Virus record (IMG/VR): IMGVR_UViG_3300012350_000002
Location: 1 to 49,166 of that record
Length of the DNA stretch: 49,166 bases
DNA from: a virus
Reading direction: 5' to 3' (one strand)
Below are positions 17,599 to 26,046 of the stretch, in pieces (position 1 is the first letter of the stretch; every line of letters begins with the position of its first letter). The position numbers and the translations under genes are program-made. Under the pieces are notes generated by a model. That model was not told the DNA's origin. It did no database searches and worked only from the letters and a program-made list of their open reading frames with translations.

Positions 17599-18104
17599 GC
17601 GAGTCGATCCTCACGTACTTGACCAGCGCGAAGATTCGCGACGAGGTGCGCACAATCGAGGGCGAGGTACTCACGCGCCCGGCGCTCCTCGCGACCGACG
17701 GGGCTTCGCTCACTTGGGCATGTGACGTCAAGGTCGCCGGCTACGACGACCCACTTCGGACGGTTCCGATCGCGATGGGCAATCGGGACCTCGTCTACGC
17801 GGACGCGGGGCAAGCGGTGACGCTCTCGCGTAATCCTGGCGGGGCGTGGGAGATCATCGGCTTTGCGAAGCGAAAGCCCGGGCGGCGTGTGCGGGTGCCG
17901 GTCGCGATCGGCTGGGACGACAGCGCGGGGGGTGACCTCGGCGGCAACCTCACGATCACGACGGGTACACCGGTCGATCTCACGCTCTCGGCTCGAGCGC
18001 TCACCCTTGGCGAACTCATGACGCTCGGGGGCGGATTCGGCGTGGCGCCGCTTGGCGTGACGGCGATCTTTCGCGCTGGTGTATTGATAGAACTCGGGGG
18101 GTGA
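17595..18104 (+). CDS. Tail-region protein with SH3-like strands
   Basis: 169 residues. ALLATDGASLTWACDVKVAGYDDPLRTVPI and AVTLSRNPGGAWEIIGFAKR look like a small beta-barrel of the kind found in baseplate spike or linker proteins. The C-terminus is glycine-rich. The start overlaps the hub stop (ATGA). No precise family. Confidence 0.55.
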   Translation: MSESILTYLTSAKIRDEVRTIEGEVLTRPALLATDGASLTWACDVKVAGYDDPLRTVPIAMGNRDLVYADAGQAVTLSRNPGGAWEIIGFAKRKPGRRVRVPVAIGWDDSAGGDLGGNLTITTGTPVDLTLSARALTLGELMTLGGGFGVAPLGVTAIFRAGVLIELGG

Positions 18105-18108
18105 TGGT

Positions 18109-18759
18109 GTGACGCCGCTTTCGACCTACGCGACAGGTGATACCGACTACGTCTCGAAGCTGAACGCGGACAACTCCGCGATCGTCTCGGCGGTGACGGC
18201 GGTCGAGACGGGCAAGCAGGACACGAGCGCCAAGGGTCAGCCAAACGGCTACGCCGGACTCGACTCGGGCGGCAAGGTCCCCTCGGGCACGATGCCAAGC
18301 GGCGTCGAACTCACGGTCAACAAGGGCGCGAACAGCGGCTATTGCCCACTCGACTCGACAGGCAAGGTGCCGACAGCCAACCTCCCGACGAGCGGCGGTG
18401 GAGGCGGCGGAACCACGCCCTTCTATGTGCCGCTCTTCTATCCGGGCAAGCCGCCCAACGCGGCGCTCCTCACGAAGATCGTGCTGCCCGTCGGCGTCAC
18501 GTTTCCTTCGAGTCTCACGGGCTCGCTCGGCGACACGGGCACACCGCCCACGGCGAGCACGTCTCTCGCGGTCGCGTTCTATCGCGCTGGCTCACCGCAG
18601 CAGACGGGCACGATCACGATCTCGACCGCGGGCGTCTTCACGTTTGCGATGTCGGCGAGCTTCACGTCGCAGGCGGGAGATGTTTTGAAGGTGACCAACC
18701 AAGCGACCGCGGACGCAACATGCGCGGACATCAGCGCGACCCTTTCAGGAACGAGGTGA
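18109..18759 (+). CDS. Tail fibre protein with repeated shaft motif
   Basis: 216 residues. Two copies of a shaft motif, NGYAGLDSGGKVPSG and SGYCPLDSTGKVPTANLP (about 46-95), match the phage tail-repeat pattern G-ya-LDs-GKVP--LP found in fibres. A Gly-rich hinge follows, then a beta-rich C-terminal domain. The GTG start follows a strong GGGGGGTGATG region. It likely forms part of the host-binding apparatus. Confidence 0.7.
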   Translation: MTPLSTYATGDTDYVSKLNADNSAIVSAVTAVETGKQDTSAKGQPNGYAGLDSGGKVPSGTMPSGVELTVNKGANSGYCPLDSTGKVPTANLPTSGGGGGGTTPFYVPLFYPGKPPNAALLTKIVLPVGVTFPSSLTGSLGDTGTPPTASTSLAVAFYRAGSPQQTGTITISTAGVFTFAMSASFTSQAGDVLKVTNQATADATCADISATLSGTR

Positions 18760-18763
18760 TGTG

Positions 18764-19750
18764 ATGGGCGTTTTGTTTATGGGAGCGGAGCTCGAGGACT
18801 TCGCGATTACGGGAGCCTACACGTTCAGCACTTCGACGGTGAGCACGTACGCCGATGCTTCCTTCGTGAGAGGGGTTATTTTCGATGGTAGCGGAAGCTC
18901 CACTTCGGACAACGCGTCGGCCCCGCTTGCCTCGAGTGCAACGGAGCTATGGGCCCACTCGGCCACTTACCATAATTTATCAAGCGCTATCCGCATTCTC
19001 ATGTTGAGCAAGAGCGGCGGCGCGCAATCCAATGACCGCATTGGCTTGAAGTTCGACCTCGCCGCGACGCCGAAGGTTATTCAAATCGTCAAGTTCGACG
19101 GCACGACCGAAACGGTGCTCGCAACGTCGTCGGGCGGGATCGTCACAACGAATACCAAGTACACGCTTGATCTGTACGTGAAGCTTGGCGCGTCGGCGAT
19201 TGTGACCGGGTATTTGAACGGTACGCAGGTGGTCACGTGGACGGGTGACCTCACGGCGCTTACGGCCAATGTCGATTGGGTGCGGTTCTCGGGCACGGCG
19301 ATCTCTGAAGCGATCGTGCACACCGAGGACACGCGGCAGATGCGCCTTCAGACGCGAGCGCCGAACGCGGCGGGCGACTCCAACACGTTCACGGCGGGCG
19401 CGTACACGGCAATCGACGAGACGCCGGCGGACCTCTCGGACACGATCTATAGCGGCACCGCGGCGCAGGTCTTTCAGTGCAAGTTCCCCGCGCTGCCGAC
19501 GGCGCCGAGCGGCGGGTGGGTTGTGCGAGCGAGGAAGAGCACCATCCTCGCGGTGAAGGGACTCGACGCGGGACCCTCGTCGCTCGACTTTGGCGAGAAG
19601 ACCAACAGCACGGCGTACTATCCGACGACCGTAGCCCTCGCGAACGGGTGGACTCCCGCGTCGCTCGTCGAGGAGACGAACCCCGCGACGAGCGCGCGGT
19701 ACACGGCGGCCGAAGCGGCGGCGATTCAGCTCTCCTTGCGATCGGTGTGA
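18764..19750 (+). CDS. Lectin-like tail fibre protein
   Basis: 328 residues from ATG 18764 with GAGGTGAT just upstream. Strand-rich sequence such as KYTLDLYVKLGASAIVTGYLNG and ELWAHSATYHN suggests a concanavalin-A-like jelly roll, frequent in phage receptor-binding proteins. It ends with GWVVRARKS- and YYPTTVALANGW-type strands. Its place among fibre genes supports a host-recognition role; there is no direct proof. Confidence 0.6.
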   Translation: MGVLFMGAELEDFAITGAYTFSTSTVSTYADASFVRGVIFDGSGSSTSDNASAPLASSATELWAHSATYHNLSSAIRILMLSKSGGAQSNDRIGLKFDLAATPKVIQIVKFDGTTETVLATSSGGIVTTNTKYTLDLYVKLGASAIVTGYLNGTQVVTWTGDLTALTANVDWVRFSGTAISEAIVHTEDTRQMRLQTRAPNAAGDSNTFTAGAYTAIDETPADLSDTIYSGTAAQVFQCKFPALPTAPSGGWVVRARKSTILAVKGLDAGPSSLDFGEKTNSTAYYPTTVALANGWTPASLVEETNPATSARYTAAEAAAIQLSLRSV

Positions 19751-19753
19751 TCG

Positions 19754-20422
19754 ATGGCGCTTACGAACTACGGCTACACGACCGTCACCAGCGTCTCCAG
19801 CCGTAGCGCGAACAACGAGCACGTCGTTCGGGTCGTCACCGCCGCCACCATCACGATCGACGGCCTCATGCTTTCCTTCAGCTCGAGCTCGGCATCCTAC
19901 TCGAGCACGGCGAAGCTGAAGGCGCTCATCTACAACGCCGACGCGACGCCCGACCCGACGACGCTCGTTGCTACGGGTACCGAGGTTGTCGGCACGGCGA
20001 AGCCGCTCCTCTTTCTTCCTTTCGCCTCGTCGCAGACGCTCACGGCGGGCACGTACTTTTGGGGCTTTCACACCGACACGGCGCTGAACGTCGATACCGT
20101 CGCGGCGAGCGGGCAGGATGTGCGCCGGCTCTCGCGCTCGTACGCGTCGGGGCCGCTCGATCCGTTCGGTACGCCAAGCGGCTCCGACGCGCTCGGCATC
20201 ACGATCTTTGCCGTGTCGGGCACCGGGCTCGAAGTCGCGAAGGCGTACGAGCTCACGCTCCTCGCGCTCCCGGCGGGTGTGTCGGTCGCGAAGGCGTACG
20301 AGCTCACGCTCCTCGCGCTCCCGGCGGGTGTGTCGGTCGCGAAGGCGTACGACCTTCTTTTGCTGCAAGACGGCTCGGCGGCGCCGCCCGAGCCACGGCC
20401 GCAGGGGATGATTATCACGTAG
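19754..20422 (+). CDS. Beta-rich tail protein with an internal tandem repeat
   Basis: 222 residues. The N-terminal 155 residues form a Ser/Thr-rich beta domain (ITIDGLMLSFSSSSAS, YFWGFHTDTALNVDTV). The C-terminus contains two perfect copies and a partial third of a 17-residue unit, VAKAYELTLLALPAGVS, encoded by a 51-base DNA repeat, then a Pro-rich tail. The repeat may lengthen a fibre stalk. No family recognised. Confidence 0.65.
   Translation: MALTNYGYTTVTSVSSRSANNEHVVRVVTAATITIDGLMLSFSSSSASYSSTAKLKALIYNADATPDPTTLVATGTEVVGTAKPLLFLPFASSQTLTAGTYFWGFHTDTALNVDTVAASGQDVRRLSRSYASGPLDPFGTPSGSDALGITIFAVSGTGLEVAKAYELTLLALPAGVSVAKAYELTLLALPAGVSVAKAYDLLLLQDGSAAPPEPRPQGMIIT
20234..20352 (+). repeat. 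51-base in-frame tandem repeat
   Basis: Units start at 20234, 20285 and 20336. The first two appear identical over 51 bases and the third is cut after 17 bases. The unit keeps the reading frame, so copy number changes would add or remove 17 residues, a plausible route to variation in a tail protein. Confidence 0.9.
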
Positions 20423-20459
20423 GTCGGTTTGCGGGTATATTCCCGCGTGGGGGTGGAGG

Positions 20460-20909
20460 ATGCCGGACGCAACGTTACCGAGTGGCAATGGGCAGACGAC
20501 CGCGAATAGGAGCGTGTCCGTCGTCTTCGCGAGTGACGCGCTGGGCGGCTCGTCGGCGAACCCCGTGCCGACACAAGAGCAGCAGGCGCCCGGATACGAA
20601 GATGGCGTTGCGGGCGTTGCCAAGGTCGAGCAGCGCGGCACCTATCAGAACATCACGACGGCGACGACGACGGTCGTCAAGGCCGGCCCGGGCGAGCTCT
20701 ATTCGATCATCGTGAACACCCCTGTCGCATCTGCCGTCATTACGATCTATGACAACACGGCGGCGAGCGGAACGAAGATCGGCACGATCACGTTTCCCGC
20801 AACGCTCATCTCGGACGGCCCGATCCCGGTGCCGTACAACGTCGCGTTTTCGACGGGGCTCACGATCGTGACGACGGGGACGCCTGATTTGACGGTGAGT
20901 TACCGATGA
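20460..20909 (+). CDS. Small tail or fibre-associated protein
   Basis: 149 residues with GTGGAGG before the ATG. The opening NGQTTANRSVSVVFASD followed by NPVPTQEQ is often seen in phage proteins encoded near fibres. The C-terminal half (ELYSIIVNTPVASAVITIYDN) is a beta domain. Probably structural; function not established. It ends in an ATGA overlap with the next gene. Confidence 0.65.
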   Translation: MPDATLPSGNGQTTANRSVSVVFASDALGGSSANPVPTQEQQAPGYEDGVAGVAKVEQRGTYQNITTATTTVVKAGPGELYSIIVNTPVASAVITIYDNTAASGTKIGTITFPATLISDGPIPVPYNVAFSTGLTIVTTGTPDLTVSYR

Positions 20910-21901
20910 GTCTTGTGCTGCCCGGTCGGGTCGCCGCCGTTGGCCGGTGGGCTGGCAACGATTCAGCGTTCAACGTCGAGGCGCTCTTTGATTTGTGGAA
21001 TCTCGACCCGAAGAACTCGACTCTCGGCGACACGCTTACCGCGTCGGGCACCACGCCGCCCGCCGTCACGCTCACTGGGTCGCTCATCGTGCCGTACGGC
21101 ATCCGTGTCGAGATCACGACGCTCGGCGCGCTCGGCGTTGCGGTCTTTCGCGTCTCGCTCGACAACGGCACGACGTGGCTTGCCTCGGGAGTAACGACTG
21201 CGGCGACGTACGCCATCGCGGGCACGGCGATAGTTTTGAACTTCGCGGCGGGAACGTATGCGACGGATAATGTGTATAGGGCGACGGTCGCGACGGCCGT
21301 CGACGCGAGCCCCCGGCTGATTCACGCATTGCAGGCAACGCCAGCCAACCAGCCGTTCTTCACGGCAGCCAACGCGAGTTTTAACGGTAACCCTACGTGG
21401 AACGGACCTAACGCAACGGTGACGTCGCTAGACACGCCTCTATTCACGCCGATCACCAGTGCAACAACTTACTGCATCGTGGGCATGACAGACACGACCG
21501 CTGCGAATCATAATACCATCAACCGAATCCAAGCAGGGACCGGGACAAGAATTTTCACCTACACGACCTTCGTGGGCAACGGATGCTTTCAATCGTTGTC
21601 AACGACCGCCGGATTCTTTCGCGGAAACTTGCTACGTCCGGGCATTGCCATCGTCGAGTATTCGAACACGACGGTTAGCGCATGGATCAACGGCAACTAT
21701 CTGGGCACGGTGCCGGATGTCGTGACGTCGATCAATTCGCTGCGGCTCATGAACAACGCCAGCGCTACGCCCAATTCTCCATGGCGCGGGTCGTTGGCTG
21801 ATGTCCGCATCGCTGGCAAAGTCTTCTCGCTCACTGAACGCCGCGCCGTCTTCAAATATTTCTCCGATAAGCACGCGATTCCGATTGCGCTGGCGTCGTA
21901 G
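20906..21901 (+). CDS. Receptor-binding-like protein with LamG/lectin fold
   Basis: 331 residues. The C-terminal half (about 150-331) has the strand pattern of concanavalin-A/LamG domains, including IAIVEYSNTTVSAWINGNYLG and WRGSLADVRIAGKVFSLTERRAVF; the latter is a typical LamG ending. Codon use in 21350-21800 is less GC-rich than in neighbouring fibre genes, suggesting recent exchange of the binding domain. A good candidate for host specificity. Confidence 0.65.
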   Translation: MSLVLPGRVAAVGRWAGNDSAFNVEALFDLWNLDPKNSTLGDTLTASGTTPPAVTLTGSLIVPYGIRVEITTLGALGVAVFRVSLDNGTTWLASGVTTAATYAIAGTAIVLNFAAGTYATDNVYRATVATAVDASPRLIHALQATPANQPFFTAANASFNGNPTWNGPNATVTSLDTPLFTPITSATTYCIVGMTDTTAANHNTINRIQAGTGTRIFTYTTFVGNGCFQSLSTTAGFFRGNLLRPGIAIVEYSNTTVSAWINGNYLGTVPDVVTSINSLRLMNNASATPNSPWRGSLADVRIAGKVFSLTERRAVFKYFSDKHAIPIALAS

Positions 21902-21904
21902 ATC

Positions 21905-22210
21905 ATGGGCACCCTCTCCGATATCGGCTCGCTCGCGACGGAAAAGAGCGCCAATCGGCGCGCGTGGGGCAAGGCGATCGTCAGCGCGACGCTCTCCGCC
22001 GTTGTGTCCATCGTCGGAACAACGTGGAAGGCGCGCGGGTACGTCGACGAGATCGAGCGGCAGCAAGCCGAGGCGAAGAAGGATCTCGAATACCTGCGGG
22101 CGCACTTGCCCGAGGTGGAGAAGGTCGCGATCGATGCGAAGGCGGAATCGCAAGCGACAAGCCGACTCCTCTACGCGCATCTCGGAGGCTGGCCTGTCGG
22201 GGTGAAGTGA
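21905..22210 (+). CDS. Small membrane and coiled-coil protein, lysis region
   Basis: 101 residues. One hydrophobic segment lies near 25-41 (IVSATLSAVVSIVGTTW), then a charged helix (DEIERQQAEAKKDLEYLRAHLPEVEKV). The topology would suit a spanin-like or holin-accessory protein; position just before the lysis genes fits. No family recognised. Confidence 0.5.
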   Translation: MGTLSDIGSLATEKSANRRAWGKAIVSATLSAVVSIVGTTWKARGYVDEIERQQAEAKKDLEYLRAHLPEVEKVAIDAKAESQATSRLLYAHLGGWPVGVK

Positions 22211-22214
22211 AAAG

Positions 22215-22625
22215 ATGCCCACGCCATCGCCGCCCGACTTCGAAGAGGTGCTCCACCTGGTGGCGACGCTGCAAACGACGCTCGAACATGTCGCTCATAA
22301 CCAGGCGTCGACGAAGGTCGAGCTCTCGACCATTACCCCACGCATCGATGAACTGTCAGCGAAGATCTCGGTGCTCGCGGCCGAGGTGCGCGCGACCGGC
22401 GAGCGAGTGCACAGGTTCGGTAACCTCATGGTGCCGCTCATCGACGAGGCGGGGATTCTGCACCACGCGACGATCACGCTTGAGCGGGCCATCGAGCTTG
22501 CGTCGCACGACGTCGAGGTGAGGACCGCGCTCGAACGCATGCTCGATACGGTCGAGACACGCATCGGGCGCTGGCGCGACGAGCTCGCCGACGTGCGGGC
22601 GGGTGAGAAAGATGGGGGCACATGA
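22215..22625 (+). CDS. Coiled-coil protein
   Basis: 136 residues, almost entirely helical with heptad-like spacing (LVATLQTTLEHVAHNQASTK, DELSAKISVLAAEVRATGERV). There is no membrane segment. It overlaps the next, holin-like gene by four bases and may assist it. Function unknown. Confidence 0.55.
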   Translation: MPTPSPPDFEEVLHLVATLQTTLEHVAHNQASTKVELSTITPRIDELSAKISVLAAEVRATGERVHRFGNLMVPLIDEAGILHHATITLERAIELASHDVEVRTALERMLDTVETRIGRWRDELADVRAGEKDGGT

Positions 22626-23032
22626 CGGCCGACGACATCCGACAGATCTTGGCACTCGTGCAGGGGCACGCGTGGGTGCCGCTCGTCTCGCTCGTCATTG
22701 CCTTCTTGATCCGCTTCTCCAAGTCGGACGATGCGGTCAAGTGGTTTCCCGTCCTCGTCGCGCCTCGGTGGCGCCCGTGGATCTCGCTTGGGCTCGGCGT
22801 CCTCGGCGGCGTCGTCGATAAGCTTGCGGCCGGCGGCACGTGGGTAGATGCGCTCGCGGGCGGCATCACCGCGGGGCTCTTGCCGATCAGCGGTCACGAG
22901 CTCGTCGTCGAGAGTCTTCGGGGTGGGCGCGAGGTGGGCGCGAAGAAAGCGGCGCCGATGTTTCCGCCGAGCAAGCCCCCGCCTCCCATCTCGATCAAAC
23001 CGCCGTCTTTGCCCAAGGGGGAAACGCCATGA
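22622..23032 (+). CDS. Holin-like membrane protein
   Basis: 136 residues with hydrophobic segments near 18-31 (WVPLVSLVIAFLIRF) and 52-86 (WISLGLGVLGGVV, then DALAGGITAGLLPIS), and a basic, proline-rich C-terminal tail (PPSKPPPPISIKPPS). Two to three membrane helices and a charged tail fit a holin. It lies between a coiled-coil gene and a lipoprotein, all overlapping. The holin call is by topology and neighbourhood. Confidence 0.55.
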   Translation: MTADDIRQILALVQGHAWVPLVSLVIAFLIRFSKSDDAVKWFPVLVAPRWRPWISLGLGVLGGVVDKLAAGGTWVDALAGGITAGLLPISGHELVVESLRGGREVGAKKAAPMFPPSKPPPPISIKPPSLPKGETP

Positions 23033-23481
23033 AATGGATCCAGGTTACGGTTGTCGTTGTCGCTCTTGGTCTGCCCGGCTGCACGCAAGCCGCCGCGGCG
23101 AGTCTTGGGCGTGTCCTCGCGCAGATCGCGCTCGCCATTGCGCAAGCCGAGCCGGAGATCGCGGTCATCGAGGCGGTGGCGCAGGCGTTCTTTCTCGTGA
23201 ACCCGAACCCCGCCGCACAAGCGCAGATCACCGCGGGGGTGAATAAGCTCCGCTCGGCACTCGCGCTCGCCGCCAAGACGGTCGACGGGCTCGACGACAT
23301 CACGCAGGAGAACGTCGACGGGGCGCTCGCTGACTTTCGCTCAGCGTGGGCGGATCTCGAGAAGCTCCTCACCGACTCGGGCGTCGTGACGAAGGACGGC
23401 AAGTACGCGGTGGCCGTTCACGGCGCGACGGTGCCGAAGATGCCGGACCCCATCGCGCTCCATCTGAAGGTCCGCCGATGA
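23029..23481 (+). CDS. Lipoprotein in the lysis cassette
   Basis: 150 residues. The N-terminus MKWIQVTVVVVALGLPGC is a lipoprotein signal peptide with lipobox LPGC (Cys18). The mature protein is helical and Ala-rich. An outer-membrane lipoprotein at this place could be an o-spanin-like factor or act in superinfection exclusion. Its length is above a typical o-spanin. A Gram-negative host is implied but not proven. Confidence 0.65.
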   Translation: MKWIQVTVVVVALGLPGCTQAAAASLGRVLAQIALAIAQAEPEIAVIEAVAQAFFLVNPNPAAQAQITAGVNKLRSALALAAKTVDGLDDITQENVDGALADFRSAWADLEKLLTDSGVVTKDGKYAVAVHGATVPKMPDPIALHLKVRR

Positions 23482-24368
23482 TCGATGGCAAGGGCTTCGG
23501 CTGGCGCAAGAACACCGTCAACCACGCGGTCGACCGGCCGGCCCATCGGTTGCTCGCGCGAAAGCGGCTCACCATGCCCGAGCATCCGCCGCTCGACCAC
23601 GCGAGTCTTCTACCCTTCCGGGGGCGACGCATCGATCAGGGACGCGCCTCGGCGTGCGTCGCGTTCGCTGAGGCGCGCGGACTCGAGCTCGGCCAGGGCG
23701 CCAACAGCACAGCGCCCGCGATTCTGCCGGCGCCGCGACCCCTCTACTACGACGGGCGGCGCGAGGAGTGGGCGGGGCAGGACCCGGAGACTGTGCCTCC
23801 GCTTGAAGACACGGGGACCGAGCCTCGCCTGGGCCTCCGAGCTCTCGAGGCACAGGGCTTCGTCGCGTGGGACGCTTGCCCGTACACCGACGACCCCGTG
23901 CTCATCAATCAGGAGCCGCCGCCGAACGTCTATGCGCAAGCGTACTCGCAGCGAGGGCTCGACTGGGCGGTGGTCGGCGACGTCGGGCTCGCTCGCGTCG
24001 AGCGGGTGCGGCAAGCGCTCTGCGCTCGCATGCCGGTCATCTTCGGAATGACGGTCGACGAGGGCTTCATGGACAACCACGACGCTCGCATCACGGCGAT
24101 CGACCCGAATCGAATCGTCGGGGGGCACATGCTCTGTGTGCTCGCGGTGCTCGACGACACGCTTCTCACCGACTACGGCGGCCCGCTCGGACTGCCCGGC
24201 GACGCGCGCGCGGGGGATCTCCTTTTTGACAACTGGTGGGGAGAGGGCTCGGAGTGGGGAACGAAGGACGGCTTCGGCGTTCTCGCCGGCTCGCTCTTCG
24301 GTGGGCACTTCATCGACGACGTCACGATCTTTCAGACCGTGCCGCCCGTCCTCAAGGGGGCCGCATGA
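23478..24368 (+). CDS. Papain-like cysteine protease (C1-type)
   Basis: 296 residues. The catalytic arrangement of papain-like enzymes is visible in order: Gln54 and Cys60 in DQGRASACVAFA, His217 in IVGGHMLCVLAVL, and Asn252 in FDNWWGEGSEWG (the NSWG-like motif). There is no signal peptide. It lies between a lipoprotein and a membrane-anchored protein in the lysis cassette, with four-base overlaps on both sides. It might cut peptide bonds in the envelope, a host lysis barrier, or a tail protein. A protease here is unusual; the fold call is firm, the substrate unknown. Confidence 0.8.
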   Translation: MIDGKGFGWRKNTVNHAVDRPAHRLLARKRLTMPEHPPLDHASLLPFRGRRIDQGRASACVAFAEARGLELGQGANSTAPAILPAPRPLYYDGRREEWAGQDPETVPPLEDTGTEPRLGLRALEAQGFVAWDACPYTDDPVLINQEPPPNVYAQAYSQRGLDWAVVGDVGLARVERVRQALCARMPVIFGMTVDEGFMDNHDARITAIDPNRIVGGHMLCVLAVLDDTLLTDYGGPLGLPGDARAGDLLFDNWWGEGSEWGTKDGFGVLAGSLFGGHFIDDVTIFQTVPPVLKGAA

Positions 24369-24751
24369 AACGCGATGTCCTTTTGCCGTTCTGGATCGCC
24401 GGCGTGTGGGGGGTCTTCTTCTGGTTTCTCGTCCTCATGTCGCACTGCCAACCGACACCGAGCCCGGGGCCTCCACTCACGCCAGATGCGCCGCCGCCGC
24501 CCGAGGAGCCCGTGCACGATGCCACTCCGCCGCGTCCTCAGCCCCCTGGACCGAGCGCCAGCCCGTGCGCGCTCGCGTACTACCATCTCGCGACCGGGCT
24601 CGCCTGTGAGCCGCCTAAGCCAGCGGGGAGCGGGACGTGGACGGACGTCTGTGAGGTGGAGCGGGCGCACGCGCATTCGTTTGGGCTCGATTGCATCGCC
24701 AGGGCAACGACGTGCGACGCGGCGCGGCGGTGTCTTGCGGGGGCACGATGA
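24365..24751 (+). CDS. Membrane-anchored proline-rich protein
   Basis: 128 residues. One membrane helix near 8-26 (PFWIAGVWGVFFWFLVLMS) is followed by a proline-rich linker (PTPSPGPPLTPDAPPPPEEP) and a C-terminal part with several cysteines (CALAYYHLATGLACE, VCEVERAHAHSFGLDC). An N-terminal anchor with a rigid periplasmic stalk recalls spanin components, and the cysteines suggest disulfides outside the cytoplasm. Function inferred. Confidence 0.55.
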   Translation: MKRDVLLPFWIAGVWGVFFWFLVLMSHCQPTPSPGPPLTPDAPPPPEEPVHDATPPRPQPPGPSASPCALAYYHLATGLACEPPKPAGSGTWTDVCEVERAHAHSFGLDCIARATTCDAARRCLAGAR

Positions 24752-24966
24752 CGACGTCGATGGCAACGCTCGCGGCGCTCTACACGCTTGGGAGCATCAC
24801 CGAGTACTTCCCCGCGGAAGCGGGGCAACCAGCGGCTGAAGCGATCGGGCTCGCCGAGGACCTGGTCAAGGCGGGGCATGCCGACCCGGCGGGGATGATC
24901 AGGATCCTGCGGGACATGATGGCCGAGGATTGGCGAGCGGTGCTCGCGGGGCGATTCGTCGGTTGA
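24748..24966 (+). CDS. Small protein between membrane protein and endolysin
   Basis: 72 residues, helical and mildly acidic (ITEYFPAEAGQPAAEAIGLAEDLVKAG). It starts in an ATGA overlap and ends four bases before the endolysin start. No family recognised; an operon member by spacing. Confidence 0.55.
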   Translation: MTTSMATLAALYTLGSITEYFPAEAGQPAAEAIGLAEDLVKAGHADPAGMIRILRDMMAEDWRAVLAGRFVG

Positions 24967-24970
24967 CGGG

Positions 24971-25687
24971 GTGCTCACTCTGCTCGTTGTGGTGGCTCTG
25001 GCGAAGGGGGCAACGGACATGTACACGTGGACAACCCGAGCAGATGGCGTCGTTGTGGTGCGGGACGCGGGAGGAGCCGAGCAGATCATTACCCTTGCCG
25101 GGCCGAACGCCGCGGGAATGGATCATGTCGAAGCCCGATGGGGTGACCTCTGCCGGCGCATCGGCGAACGGCACGGCATCCCGGACGGGTGGCTTCAAGC
25201 GATGATCTGGCGTGAGAGCGGCGGCGACCCGAAGGCGCGTAACCCCGAGCGCTTGCCTGGTCCCGAGGATGACGGAATCGGGCTCATGCAGATCACGAGC
25301 AAGGCTCTCAAGGCCGGGCACTCGGACGTCGAGCTCGAGGACCCCGCGCTCAACATCGAGATCGGAGCGAGCTACGTCGGGTCGCTCATCAAGCGCTACG
25401 GCGATGACTTCCCCTCGGTCGCCGCAGCGTACAACGCGGGGAGCGTGCGAAAGCCCTTGCCCGGTTTCGAGAACCCGTGGGGCATGCACTCTTCGCCGGG
25501 GCACATCACGGCCGAGGTCTCCGCGCTCAACTACTACATCACGCGCGCGCTCTTTCTCACCGATGTGGAGCGCGCGCGCGTACTCTCGCTCGTCTTGGCG
25601 ACCGATGACGAGATCCTCCGACACGACTTGGAGCGCGGGGAGACGGAGCCGCCTCCGACGTTGCGAGAGAGGCCACCGAGCGCTTAA
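24971..25687 (+). CDS. Endolysin: SLT-type lytic transglycosylase
   Basis: 238 residues. The catalytic domain shows WLQAMIWRESGGDP (Glu82 as the expected acid), then GIGLMQIT near 102-109 and AAAYNAGSVRK near 151-161, the standard motif order of soluble lytic transglycosylases that cleave peptidoglycan glycan strands. The first 15 residues (LTLLVVVALAKGATD) are hydrophobic, so signal-dependent or SAR-like export is possible. It is the last gene of the late operon; its stop overlaps the stop of the convergent minus-strand gene. Confidence 0.88.
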   Translation: MLTLLVVVALAKGATDMYTWTTRADGVVVVRDAGGAEQIITLAGPNAAGMDHVEARWGDLCRRIGERHGIPDGWLQAMIWRESGGDPKARNPERLPGPEDDGIGLMQITSKALKAGHSDVELEDPALNIEIGASYVGSLIKRYGDDFPSVAAAYNAGSVRKPLPGFENPWGMHSSPGHITAEVSALNYYITRALFLTDVERARVLSLVLATDDEILRHDLERGETEPPPTLRERPPSA

Positions 25688-26046
25688 CTGGTTTTCAGAT
25701 CGCGCTCGATATCGTCGGAGATCTCGAGCTCGCCACGCTCAGCCAGCGTGATTGCATGGGCGTGGCCCTCTTCGGCCTCTGCCCAGGTCGAATATCGTTT
25801 TTGGTAGTTGAGTGCTTTGGCGCCGCGAAAGATCATCGTCTCGAACAGCAGAGGCGGGCCTCCGAAAGCCCAGTTGTGATCGAGCCCGAGGAAGACTGTC
25901 GAGATCGTCAGGTCGCCGACCTCGGTCCTACCGACAATCCGCTGGTCATTGGAATACTCAAACCACCGTCCCCACTCGCGGATGTCAGGACATTCGACGG
26001 GCGTCTTGCCTACGAGCTTGTACTTGCCAACGGGGTCGCGCTTCAT
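25684..26046 (-). CDS. Conserved small phage protein (LGLDH/GGPPLLFETM type)
   Basis: 120 residues. The core STVFLGLDHNWAFGGPP followed by LLFETMIF and a final EAEEGHAHAI belongs to a family seen widely in phages without known function. It is the last gene of a five-gene minus-strand operon; its TAA stop shares bases with the endolysin stop in a convergent TTAA. Confidence 0.8.
   Translation of the reverse strand: MKRDPVGKYKLVGKTPVECPDIREWGRWFEYSNDQRIVGRTEVGDLTISTVFLGLDHNWAFGGPPLLFETMIFRGAKALNYQKRYSTWAEAEEGHAHAITLAERGELEISDDIERDLKTS

Noticed and set aside
18980-20641. Minus-strand open frame of 553 codons
   Set aside because: Arg-rich shadow over fibre genes; its repeated segment merely mirrors the 51-base tandem repeat.
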